In this document: positions 31,207 through 39,305 of the stretch, piece by piece | Numbering within the stretch: position 1 is the first letter of the stretch | Layout: every line of letters starts with the position of its first letter | Source of the DNA: Novosphingobium sp. 18050 | Lineage (GTDB): Bacteria; Pseudomonadota; Alphaproteobacteria; Sphingomonadales; Sphingomonadaceae | NCBI RefSeq assembly: GCF_902706195.1 | Contig: NZ_CACSJO010000012.1 | Coordinates: 90,972-154,971, forward strand | Direction: 5' to 3' | Length of the DNA stretch: 64,000 bases | Made by a program: the position numbers and the translations under genes | The notes under the pieces: generated by a model | Seen by the model: the letters and a program-made list of their open reading frames with translations, nothing else | What the model was told of the DNA's origin: nothing | Database searches by the model: none

Positions 31207-33912
31207 TCACGAGCCGGTCAGCCGCGAAAGCGCGGCCTGGTAATTTGCGAGCTGGGCCTTCTGATAGGCGGAACCGCCGCCGGTGGGCAGCACTCCGTTC
31301 ACCAGCGAGGCCTTGGTGGTATCCCAATAAAGCGAGCGATAGGCCGACTGCGTCATCGAAACCGCCGACTTGATCTTCGACAGCGCCGTTGCCGCCGTCT
31401 TGGCATCGAGCAAGGTCAGCGCATCGCTCAGGCCCAGGTTGTAGCGCCCGCCCGGCGTGACCTTGGGATCGGTCTTCGCGGTGATCTTGGGCGGCACGAG
31501 ACGTACCGGATCGAGGCCCAGCTTGCCCAGCGCATCGCGCCCGTCCGCACCGGCGACGAGTTCCAGCGTATGGCCGGACATAACCTCGATCTTCAGGCTG
31601 GAGCGGCCATCGGTGAACGGGGTGGTGATCTTGGCATCGGTGCCGGTGATCCGGCGAATCTTCTGCGCGAGGGTCACCATGGTCTCGCCGTCCTCGATGG
31701 TGACGGTGCGGACGGTCGCGCCATCGACGCTGATCTTGAAACTGTCGCCGACGCGCAAGCTGGTCTCGTCCACGAGATCGCCGGTGGTCTGCTGGTTAAG
31801 CAGGCCGCGGTGAAGTCCCAGCGCGCCCAGCGCGGTTGCCCCGCCGGCCACGGCGGTCAGGCGCACCGGCTCGACCGAGGAACTCAGCCGGCCCCACTGC
31901 GACACGGTCTGCACCGATCCGTCGGCCGCGTCGACGCGGGCCACGAAGCCGTCGACCTTCCCGACCTTGCCACCGTTTAGGGTACCTGCCGTGCGCCCGC
32001 CCACATAGAGAGCGCCATTTAGGAAGGCGACGCTGTCGGCCTGGTCGCTATCGGCCGTGCCGATGTAGCTGGTACCGGCAACGGTCAGGTCGGAGCCGAT
32101 CAGGGTGACGAAGGCGTCCTGCCCGCCGCTGGGGGCATTGACCTGCGGACCGTTCAGCGCTGCCCCGGTCGCACCGACGACCGCGATCTGGCCGGTTTCC
32201 GAAACCGCGATAGCCCGCGCCGAGGCGTTGCCCAGAGCGACGGAGCCAAGGTCCTGCGTCAGCGATCCGGCCGCGATCCGGCGCAGGGTGGCAACGCCGC
32301 TCTCGTTGGTGAGGGCCAGCAGGTTGCCGTCGTTGTCGATGGCCAGCGCGGAGATCGAATCCGACCCGCCGCTATCGATCGTGCGCCGCTCGGTCAGCTT
32401 GCCGCTGGCATCCAGCTTGACGATCACCGCATCGCCGCCCCCGCTGGAGGCGCGCCCTGCGACGTAGATCGAGCCGTCGTTGCCCACCGTCAGCGCCGAA
32501 GCGGTCTCGTTGCCGACCTGCCGGATCGCCGTGCTGGAAAGTTCCTCGCCCTTGGTATTGAAGCGGGTGACGACAAGGTCGGTCTGGGTATCGTCGCTGC
32601 CATTGAAGGCGCCGCTTACCGTTCCCGCGACGACGATCTCGCCATTGGGGGCGATGCCCACCGCCGCGCCCTTGGCGCTGCCGGCCGCGCCAAGGCTGCG
32701 CTGCCATACGACATTGCCTTCGCTGTCGACCTTGGTGAGGAACAGGTCGTCCTTGCCGTCAGTGATCTGCGCGCCAAGATCGCCGTCTGTGGTGCCGACG
32801 ATGTAGCTGTAGCCCTGCGCGTCGGTGACGATGCCGTTTGCCGCCGTGTCGGCGAAGACGGTATAGTCCTTGCCCTCGACGTCGTCCTTGCTTGCGGCCG
32901 CCTTGGCGCGTGCAGTGGCGGCGGTGTCCACCGCGTTGATCTTGTTCAGCCGCTCCCAGGTGAGCGAACCTTCGAGGTCCTCTATACGGTAGATGTCGGC
33001 GCCCGTGGGGGAGGAAGGTCCCGTCACACCGCTGGCCACCATCAACGCATCGCCGGCGTCGACCTGATCAATCGATACCTGCTCGATCCCGGCAGGATTG
33101 AAGACGAGGCCCCATTTGCCATCTGCCTTCTCGACAGTGAAATTCGATTTCCAGTGGCTGGTCGCATTGCCATCGGCATCGAGTACCGGATTGCCCTGAG
33201 CGTCGAGCGCGGGCCGCGCACCGATCGCGGCGTTGATCGCAGCGGCGACCGAATCGAGCGTCGGCGGCTGGCTCGTTTGCCCCAGATCGACCTGGACGAC
33301 CTCGCTGGCCCCACCTTTCGAAAGTGTGACCTGAAGAATTTCGCTACCGGAAAGTCCCTCGATCGTCGCTGCGCGGGTCTTGGAAACGCCGGTCCCGACC
33401 GTGGCGCTGGTGGAGTAGCGCGCCTCTACGCCGAGCGTCCGGGTGCTGCTTGTGGTGTTGCCGAACGCCAGCGTCAGCAGGTCCGTATCGGCCGATCCGA
33501 GGTAGGATTGCAGGTCCGCCATGCCCTTGGCAAAGGTCTTCTGCAGGGCCGCGCGCTCGGTGGCGGAGATCGTTTTCGAGGTTGCCGCGTCAGCAAGAAT
33601 ACGAAGATTTTCCAATGCTTTGTACGCAGTGAAAGCGGTCTGCACATCGGGCAGATCTTCCAGCGCGCTGTCGCCCTTGGCGTCGATGATCGTGGACAGG
33701 CGCTTGATCGCGGCGATCTGAGCGGCAGTGCTGCCGGTGGGCTCGGTCAGCCCCTGCCACGGCGGCGTGGTGGCAGGTGTGGTGAAGGCCTTCCTGGCTG
33801 CGACCACCGCCGGGCTGTCGGTCGAAGAGGCATTGCTGAGGTAGGAGGAATAAGCCGTGCTTCCGCCCAGGACGGACAATCCTATCAACCCGTTATTCAG
33901 ACTTATCGTCAA
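31207..33912 (-). CDS. large FlaEY-like protein with beta-propeller repeats
   Basis: A 901-residue protein starting at a TTG (33912) with AGGAGG five bases before it; the upstream frame to 34041 overlaps the promoter and fliG. It begins TISLNNGLIGLSVLGGSTAY, has helical regions to about residue 350, then about 340 residues of SBBP-type repeats (D-x-G-x-SYIVGTT, D-x-FLTKVDSEGNVVWQ) forming a beta-propeller, and an Ala/Thr-rich helical end. Size, context beside flgB and the N-terminus recall the Caulobacter FlaEY regulator family, but this is from memory. It may be a secreted or surface flagellar protein. Confidence 0.65.
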   Translation of the reverse strand: MTISLNNGLIGLSVLGGSTAYSSYLSNASSTDSPAVVAARKAFTTPATTPPWQGLTEPTGSTAAQIAAIKRLSTIIDAKGDSALEDLPDVQTAFTAYKALENLRILADAATSKTISATERAALQKTFAKGMADLQSYLGSADTDLLTLAFGNTTSSTRTLGVEARYSTSATVGTGVSKTRAATIEGLSGSEILQVTLSKGGASEVVQVDLGQTSQPPTLDSVAAAINAAIGARPALDAQGNPVLDADGNATSHWKSNFTVEKADGKWGLVFNPAGIEQVSIDQVDAGDALMVASGVTGPSSPTGADIYRIEDLEGSLTWERLNKINAVDTAATARAKAAASKDDVEGKDYTVFADTAANGIVTDAQGYSYIVGTTDGDLGAQITDGKDDLFLTKVDSEGNVVWQRSLGAAGSAKGAAVGIAPNGEIVVAGTVSGAFNGSDDTQTDLVVTRFNTKGEELSSTAIRQVGNETASALTVGNDGSIYVAGRASSGGGDAVIVKLDASGKLTERRTIDSGGSDSISALAIDNDGNLLALTNESGVATLRRIAAGSLTQDLGSVALGNASARAIAVSETGQIAVVGATGAALNGPQVNAPSGGQDAFVTLIGSDLTVAGTSYIGTADSDQADSVAFLNGALYVGGRTAGTLNGGKVGKVDGFVARVDAADGSVQTVSQWGRLSSSVEPVRLTAVAGGATALGALGLHRGLLNQQTTGDLVDETSLRVGDSFKISVDGATVRTVTIEDGETMVTLAQKIRRITGTDAKITTPFTDGRSSLKIEVMSGHTLELVAGADGRDALGKLGLDPVRLVPPKITAKTDPKVTPGGRYNLGLSDALTLLDAKTAATALSKIKSAVSMTQSAYRSLYWDTTKASLVNGVLPTGGGSAYQKAQLANYQAALSRLTGS

Positions 33913-33940
33913 TTGTGCCTCCTGGGCCGGTTGCGCGGGT

Positions 33941-33964
33941 GTTCCTCCTATAAATAGAAGGAAC
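33941..33964. promoter_or_regulatory. 24-bp near-palindrome in the flaEY-like/fliG divergent region
   Basis: The element from 33941 to 33964 reads GTTCCT at one end and AGGAAC at the other, with CTAT and ATAG symmetric inside; only one pair mismatches besides the centre. It contains TCCTATAAA (33946-33954), the flagellar motif, facing fliG 56 bases away. The symmetric arrangement lets it serve both the minus-strand FlaEY-like gene (start 33912) and the plus-strand fliG. Confidence 0.6.
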
Positions 33965-34010
33965 TCTCCGGGATCGGATTGAATCGGACAATTTTCGAAG
34001 GGTCTCGCAG

Positions 34011-35045
34011 GTGAACATGATGACCGCGGTGGGTGAACCACCGGAGCTCAAGAAGTACTCAGGCCTCCAGCGCGCGGCCGCGCTGCTGCTGGCGCTGGGT
34101 CAGGAGCACGGCATCCCGATCTGGCAGCAGCTGAGCGACGAGGAGATCAAGGAGCTTTCGGGCAGCATCTCCCAGCTCGGCCGCGTGCCCGCCGTCGTCG
34201 TGGAATATCTGCTTGCCCAGTTCTCGGGCGAGGTGTCCAGCATCACCACGCTGCACGGCTCCTACGAGACGACCGAGCGCCTGCTGGAAGGCGTGCTTGC
34301 GCCCGACAAGGTCAAGGACATCATGGAGGACATCCGCGGTCCTTCGGGCCGCACGATGTGGGACAAGCTATCCAATGTCAGCGAGGGCGTGCTGGCGGGC
34401 TACCTCAAGAGCGAGCACCCGCAGACCGTGGCGGTGATCCTGCAGAAGCTGAAGCCCGATCATGCCGCGCGCGTGCTGGCTTCGCTGCCGCGCGACTTCG
34501 GCACCGAGGTGGTGATGCGCATGCTCAAGACCGAGACGGTACAGAAGGATGTGATCGTGCAGGTCGAGCAGACGCTCAAGACCGAGTTCATGACCAACCT
34601 CTCGCGCTCGCAGCGCCGCGATCCGCACGAGAGCATGGCCGAGCTGTTCAACGCGCTTGACCGTTCCACCGAGGAAGACATGCTCGGCGCGCTGGACGAA
34701 CGCGCGCCCGAAGCGGCGGAGCGCATTCGCGGCCTCATGTTCACCTTCGAGGATCTGGGCAACCTGCTGCCGTCCGCGATCCAGGTTATCGTGCGCAACT
34801 GCAACAAGCGCGAACTGGCGCTGGCGCTCAAGGGATCGCCGGAGGACATGAAGAAGCTGTTCTTCGGGGCCATGACCGAACGCGCGGCCAAGCTGATGCG
34901 CGACGACATGCAGGCGATGGGGCCGGTGCGCGCACGCGAATGCGAAGCGGCGCAGGGCAACCTGGTGCGCCTCGCCAAGGAACTGGGCGAACGCGGCGAG
35001 ATCATGCTCGCGGATCCCAAGAGCGACGACGCGATGATCTACTGA
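34011..35045 (+). CDS. fliG: flagellar motor switch protein FliG
   Basis: A 344-residue rotor protein: N-terminal AALLLALGQEHG, middle KSEHPQTVAVILQKL (EHPQR-like motif), and C-terminal MFTFEDLGNLLPSAIQVIVR with the charged torque helix. It links the MS ring to the C-ring and contacts MotA. The start is GTG 34011 (a second candidate is ATG 34017). fliH follows. Confidence 0.96.
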   Translation: MNMMTAVGEPPELKKYSGLQRAAALLLALGQEHGIPIWQQLSDEEIKELSGSISQLGRVPAVVVEYLLAQFSGEVSSITTLHGSYETTERLLEGVLAPDKVKDIMEDIRGPSGRTMWDKLSNVSEGVLAGYLKSEHPQTVAVILQKLKPDHAARVLASLPRDFGTEVVMRMLKTETVQKDVIVQVEQTLKTEFMTNLSRSQRRDPHESMAELFNALDRSTEEDMLGALDERAPEAAERIRGLMFTFEDLGNLLPSAIQVIVRNCNKRELALALKGSPEDMKKLFFGAMTERAAKLMRDDMQAMGPVRARECEAAQGNLVRLAKELGERGEIMLADPKSDDAMIY

Positions 35046-35056
35046 TGAGGTCCTGA

Positions 35057-35758
35057 GTGAAGGCAACAATGGACGGCTTTGCGACGATACAGCCATTCGG
35101 TTTCGACCGGGTGTTCCACCTCGTGGACACCCATGCGCCGGAGCCGCTGGCAGGCGGGGAAGCAGGCCTCGTCCTGCCGCCTGAGGACCTTCACGAAAAG
35201 GTCGCCGAACTGGAGGCGCGCATCGAGCGCCTCCACGCCGACCACCGCGCCGAACTTACCCGCGCCCGCGCCGACGGTTTCGAGGCCGGGGCCACGCAGG
35301 CACGCTCCGAACGGGCCGAGGCGCTGCTTTCGGCCACCGACGCGCTCCACGCGGGCCTGAGCGACATCAATGCCCGCTTCGACACTGCCACACGCGCCAT
35401 GCTGGCCGAGGCCGGCGCCGTCGTGCTCCACGCCGCGCAGCTGCTCGCCGGCCATGCCATCGACGCGGCGCCCGCGCGCGCCGTCGACGAAGCGCTAGGG
35501 CGCGCCCTCGAACAGGTCGCACAGGGCACCGCGCTGGTGGTGCGCGCCAACCCGGCGATGCGCGGTGAAATCGAAGCGCTGGTCGCCGAACGCAGGGCCC
35601 GGGCAGGTCGCAATCTGGCGGTTACGGTGGTGGATGACGTAGGCGTGCCGGAAGGCGACGCGCGGATCGAATGGAGCGCAGGCGGCCTCAACGTTGATGC
35701 CGAGGCGCGGCGTGCGGCAGTGATGGCGGAACTGGCCGGGACGCTGGCCGCCGCATAG
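35057..35758 (+). CDS. fliH: flagellar assembly protein FliH
   Basis: A 233-residue protein: N-terminal variable, central Glu/Ala coiled-coil (EKVAELEARIERLHADHRAE), and a C-terminal domain resembling FliH/V-type stalk (VRANPAMRGEIEALVAER, then GDARIEWSAGGLNVDAEARR, the DPxIxWxxGxxxxD pattern). FliH holds and inhibits FliI. The start may be GTG 35057 or ATG 35069. A hairpin follows. Confidence 0.85.
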   Translation: MKATMDGFATIQPFGFDRVFHLVDTHAPEPLAGGEAGLVLPPEDLHEKVAELEARIERLHADHRAELTRARADGFEAGATQARSERAEALLSATDALHAGLSDINARFDTATRAMLAEAGAVVLHAAQLLAGHAIDAAPARAVDEALGRALEQVAQGTALVVRANPAMRGEIEALVAERRARAGRNLAVTVVDDVGVPEGDARIEWSAGGLNVDAEARRAAVMAELAGTLAAA

Positions 35759-36299
35759 GCGCGTGTGGCCGGTGCTCAGGCAGGCATTTGCGGGGGGACT
35801 GAATCGCAAAGGCTCTCCTTTGCGAATAATCCCGGTAATTCAATGCCGGTCAAAGAATCGTCGCAAGCACATTTAAAGATGCTATCCGACAAATTCTTCT
35901 AATTATTTGAAAATCTGCCCCTGGCTCTCCCTCGCAAGCCCAGCCTTGCGCCGTTCGGAACAACTTCCTTCGAATTGAAGCCGTACCGGCAAATCCTACC
36001 TGATAAATCTACCCAGGTATGAAGGTTTGCGCGATCCGGTCTGCATCGGTTCACCGCATGATCCACTCGAATTAGCCTGACAGCCACCTGTGTTACGGGG
36101 GGTGTTCATGTACCCGCAAGGTTGGGATGAACACGCAGGATGTCCATGATGTTCAGGTTCAGGTGCAGCTCCATGCCGCACTTCTCATGAAGCCAGATGG
36201 AGGGGTTCCGACAGCCCGATACGCCATCACGGCGGTGGTAGTTGGACGAAAAGCTGCGATCTCGCAGGCCCGACAGGTCGAGTTTGAAGGAGTAGCCCA
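35759..36299. other. 541-bp low-GC gap between fliH and the OmpA-family gene
   Basis: It begins with a perfect hairpin (35804-35825), then an AT-rich stretch (about 35830-35920) unlike the neighbours in composition. In the last part a short frame (36127-36303) overlaps the next gene. No flagellar motif copy was found here, so the OmpA-like gene probably has a different promoter. Confidence 0.5.
35804..35825 (+). terminator. hairpin after fliH
   Basis: A perfect 9-bp stem (TCGCAAAGG/CCTTTGCGA) with a CTCT loop, followed by AATAATCC rather than a U-run. It may end fliG-fliH transcription or protect the 3' end. Confidence 0.55.
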
Positions 36300-36303
36300 A
36301 TGA
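36127..36303 (+). CDS. possible 58-residue small protein coupled to the OmpA-family gene
   Basis: A short frame (ATG 36127, TGA 36301-36303) whose stop overlaps the next gene's ATG as ATGA, the coupling used elsewhere in the locus. AAGG lies five bases before the ATG. The product begins MNTQDVHDVQVQVQL and has no membrane segment. Third-position GC is clearly lower than in neighbouring genes, which argues against it being an ordinary gene; it may be a leader peptide, recently acquired or not translated. Confidence 0.35.
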   Translation: MNTQDVHDVQVQVQLHAALLMKPDGGVPTARYAITAVVVGRKAAISQARQVEFEGVAQ

Positions 36304-37181
36304 GTGTCATTTCCCACAGCCCCCGCGTTCTTTTGATGGTGGCCATGCTTGCCGGCACAGCGGCAGGCAGCGTGTCCGCCCAGACGCAGGGATCGCCCGA
36401 CGGCGATCTCTCGGTGACCGTGTCCGACACCAGCCCGACCGACCGGTCGGCAATGACGGAAGGTCCCGAAGTGAAGGGCATCATTTCCGCACGCAGCGGC
36501 GCCAAGGTGCAGGTCACCTCCGACGACGGTAACCGCACGGTCGTCACCGTCGACGATGCCACCAAGATCAGCGCCAGCAAGGGCCTGTTCGGCCTTGGCA
36601 ACAGCAAGCTGGCAGCAACCTCGCTGCTCAACGGCCTGCCGGTGAGCATCAAGACGCTGCAGGGCGGCGGCACGCTTCTGGCGAGCGAGATCAAGCTGCA
36701 GAACAAGGATCTCAAGACCGCCACCATGATCCGCAACGGCACCGATCAGGGCTTTGCCGAACAGACGGCGGCCACTGAAGCGCTGCGAGGCCGCATGGGC
36801 GATATCGGCAAGTACAACATCAAGGGCACGACCAACGTGAACTTCGATACCGGCAAGTATGCCCTGTCGCCCGAGGCGAAGCAGAGCCTCTGCGCCGCGG
36901 CATCGAGCGCCGAGGGCATGGACAACGCCCTTCTGCTCGTCGTGGGTTACACCGATTCCACCGGCAACCCGGAATTCAACCAGGTGCTCAGCGAAAAGCG
37001 GGCTGGCGGCGTCGTCAATTTCCTTCAGCAGGCCTGCCACTGGAAGCCCTACCGGATGCTTACCCCAACCGGCATGTCCGAAGCGGACCCGCTGGCGGAC
37101 AACTCCACCGAAGAAGGCAAGGCACAGAATCGCCGCGTTGCGGTCAACATTCTGGTCAGCAAGGGCCTCGACGGTCTGTAA
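36300..37181 (+). CDS. OmpA-family outer-membrane/periplasmic protein
   Basis: A 293-residue protein with a Sec signal peptide (LLMVAMLAGTAAGSVSA, cut before QTQG), a beta-rich middle (GAKVQVTSDDGNRTVVTVDDATKI) and a C-terminal OmpA peptidoglycan-binding domain (VNFDTGKYALSPEAK, GYTDSTGN, QNRRVAVNILVSK). GAAGGAG precedes the ATG. It probably anchors an envelope structure to peptidoglycan; being placed between fliH and fliF may be accidental. A GC-rich hairpin follows. Confidence 0.85.
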   Translation: MSVISHSPRVLLMVAMLAGTAAGSVSAQTQGSPDGDLSVTVSDTSPTDRSAMTEGPEVKGIISARSGAKVQVTSDDGNRTVVTVDDATKISASKGLFGLGNSKLAATSLLNGLPVSIKTLQGGGTLLASEIKLQNKDLKTATMIRNGTDQGFAEQTAATEALRGRMGDIGKYNIKGTTNVNFDTGKYALSPEAKQSLCAAASSAEGMDNALLLVVGYTDSTGNPEFNQVLSEKRAGGVVNFLQQACHWKPYRMLTPTGMSEADPLADNSTEEGKAQNRRVAVNILVSKGLDGL

Positions 37182-37188
37182 GGCGTTT

Positions 37189-37211
37189 GGGGGCGGGCTT
37201 TGTCCGCCCCC
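37189..37211 (+). terminator. GC-rich hairpin after the OmpA-family gene
   Basis: GGGGGCGG and CCGCCCCC arms around a seven-base loop, eight bases past the stop, followed by ATCCCATTTTC. The U-stretch is short and offset, so termination is likely but not certain. Confidence 0.6.
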
Positions 37212-37281
37212 ATCCCATTTTCAGCGACACGCGCCGGGCGACAGATTTTTCCATCGCCCGGCAAGTCTTGCCTAGTTCTTA

Positions 37282-37290
37282 TCCTATAAT
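37282..37290 (+). promoter_or_regulatory. shared flagellar motif upstream of fliF (TCCTATAAT)
   Basis: Exact TCCTATAAT followed by GCCC, 49 bases before the TTG start of fliF. It would drive the fliF-fliN-flbD-flhA-fliK-flgD unit. Confidence 0.6.
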
Positions 37291-37339
37291 GCCCGGGGGC
37301 GACGCAGGGGCGCGACGCCATTGACCTTAGAGGCCGGGC

Positions 37340-38926
37340 TTGGACGCGCTACGCAACTTCATCGGGCAGATCGGTACGCGCCGGGCCATGGCGATGGGCG
37401 GTGTCGCGCTTGCGCTGCTGCTGGCGCTGGGCTGGATGGCCATGCGCACGCCGCAAAGCGCGATGGGCTATCTCTACACAGACCTCGACCCGTCCGCTGC
37501 CGCCACGATCACCGAGAAGCTCAAGGGACAGGGCGTCCCATTCCAGCTTTCGGCGGACGGTTCGGCGATCATGGCCCCGGTCGACAAGCTGCCCGAACTG
37601 CGCATGGCGATGGCGTCCGAACAGCTGGGCGGCAAGATCGGCTATGAAGTACTCGACGAGGAAGAGCCGTTCGGCATTTCATCCTCCCGCGCGCGCCTGA
37701 ACGAGACGCGCGCGGTCGAAGGCGAACTGGTCCGCTCGATCGAAAGCCTCGACCGGGTCACCCGCGCCCGCGTCCACGTCGTCATGCCCGAGCGCGCGAT
37801 GTTCGAGACCGAAGCGCGCAAGGCCACCGCCTCCGTCACCGTGAAGACCAATGGCCGCCTGCCCGCAGAAGCGGTGCAGGCGATCCGCTACCTCGTCGCC
37901 TCGGCCGTGCCGGACCTGTCGCCGGAAGCCGTCTCGGTGGTGGACCAAACCGGCGCGCTGCTGGCCCGCGCAGGCGAGGGTGAAGGCGCCGCCAGTGACC
38001 TGGAAGACCGCCAGAAGGCCGTCGAGGCCCGCCTGCGCGACCAGATCGAGACGATGGTCGAGCCGATCGTCGGACGCGGCAAGGTCCGCGCCGAAGTGGC
38101 CGCCCTGCTGGAACGCGATCAGGTCCGCGAGGAATCCGAGACCTTCGATCCCGATGCCCAGGTCATCCAGCACCAGGTCACCGTCGAATCGGGCAGCCAG
38201 AGCAACGAAAACGACCCCGGTGCCCAAGGCGCCAGCGTCGCGACGCAGCTTCCCGACAATCAGGCCGCCCCCGCCGGTACGCCCGGTGACAGCCGCCGCT
38301 CAGCCCAGAACGAGACTTCCGAGGACGTCACTTACCAGAACAGCCGCACCCAGAAGGTCGCGGTGCGCAACCCCGGCCAGATCAAGCGCCTGACCGTGGC
38401 AGTGATGGTAGACGGCGGCGAAAAGGGCCTGCCCGCGCCGCAGATCGAACGGCTCCAGCGCCTGGTCGAAAACGCGGTCGGCTACGACGGCCAGCGCGGC
38501 GACAGCGTGGTGGTGGAGAACATGCCCTTCGCCGCGCCCGGCGACCTTGACGGGATCGATGGCGGACTGCCCTTCGGCCTGACCGTGGACCGTATTCTCG
38601 ACGTTCTGAAGATCCTGCTGGTGGGCGGCATCGTGCTGTTCGCCATCCGTATGCTTCGCCGCCCCAATGCCCCGGCATTGCTGCCGCCTCCCGGCGAGCG
38701 CCTCGACGACGACGAGCGCCGCGATCTGGCCGGCGGGGTGACTTATGCCCAGCTTGAACCCGGCGAGGAAGGTTCGCTCGAAGCGGGCGGGCTGCTCGAT
38801 CAGGAAGTGGCGCTCGCCCATGTCGACGGGCGGATAAAACTCTCCGCGCTGCGGCGCATCGGCGACACGATTTCGGCTAATCCAGCCGAATCCGCCTCCG
38901 TAATCCGCCAGTGGATGAACACGTGA
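37340..38926 (+). CDS. fliF: flagellar MS-ring protein FliF
   Basis: A 528-residue M-ring protein. It begins at a TTG with TAGAGG six bases before it; one membrane segment lies near residues 14-34 and another at about 425-445 (VDRILDVLKILLVGGIVLFAIRM). The periplasmic region has the family motifs GYLYTDLDPSAA and LDRVTRARVHVVMPE. It forms the base on which the rod, C-ring and export gate assemble. Confidence 0.95.
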   Translation: MDALRNFIGQIGTRRAMAMGGVALALLLALGWMAMRTPQSAMGYLYTDLDPSAAATITEKLKGQGVPFQLSADGSAIMAPVDKLPELRMAMASEQLGGKIGYEVLDEEEPFGISSSRARLNETRAVEGELVRSIESLDRVTRARVHVVMPERAMFETEARKATASVTVKTNGRLPAEAVQAIRYLVASAVPDLSPEAVSVVDQTGALLARAGEGEGAASDLEDRQKAVEARLRDQIETMVEPIVGRGKVRAEVAALLERDQVREESETFDPDAQVIQHQVTVESGSQSNENDPGAQGASVATQLPDNQAAPAGTPGDSRRSAQNETSEDVTYQNSRTQKVAVRNPGQIKRLTVAVMVDGGEKGLPAPQIERLQRLVENAVGYDGQRGDSVVVENMPFAAPGDLDGIDGGLPFGLTVDRILDVLKILLVGGIVLFAIRMLRRPNAPALLPPPGERLDDDERRDLAGGVTYAQLEPGEEGSLEAGGLLDQEVALAHVDGRIKLSALRRIGDTISANPAESASVIRQWMNT

Positions 38927-38936
38927 AAGGTATCCG

Positions 38937-39305
38937 ATGAGCGACGAGCCAGAGACCCGGCAGCTCGCCCCCGTGCATTTGCCCGAAGACGACGCCGCCG
39001 GCGATGCGGCCGCAGGCCTTGGCACAACCTCGCTGCCGCCGCGCCCTTCGGCGCCGCCCTCGCCCGACGATCTCCAGGCCGTGTTCGACGTGCCGGTGAA
39101 AGTGCAGGCAGTACTGGGCCGCTCGCGCATGGACATCGGCGACCTGCTGCGGCTCAAGCCCGGCATGGTGGTGGAACTGGACCGCCGTGTGGGTGAGCCG
39201 GTCGACATCTTCGTCAACAACCGCCTGATCGCGCGCGGCGAAGTGGTGCTGATCGACAGCACGCTGGGGATCACGCTCACCGAAATCATCCGCAAGGAAG
39301 GATGA
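38937..39305 (+). CDS. fliN: flagellar motor switch protein FliN
   Basis: A 122-residue FliN with a Pro/Ala/Asp-rich N-terminus (residues 1-45) and a SpoA domain: VFDVPVKVQAVLGRSRMDIGDLL, VDIFVNNRLIARGEVVLIDS, and GITLTEII at the end. It is the canonical FliN of this locus; a second short SpoA-domain protein is at 21098-21331. No FliM was found in the window. The stop overlaps the next gene as ATGA. Confidence 0.93.
   Translation: MSDEPETRQLAPVHLPEDDAAGDAAAGLGTTSLPPRPSAPPSPDDLQAVFDVPVKVQAVLGRSRMDIGDLLRLKPGMVVELDRRVGEPVDIFVNNRLIARGEVVLIDSTLGITLTEIIRKEG

Noticed and set aside
37255..37281. A possible sigma-54 -24/-12 site before fliF (GGCAAG...TTGC)
   Set aside because: GG and GC are separated by eight rather than ten bases, so it does not meet the sigma-54 consensus.
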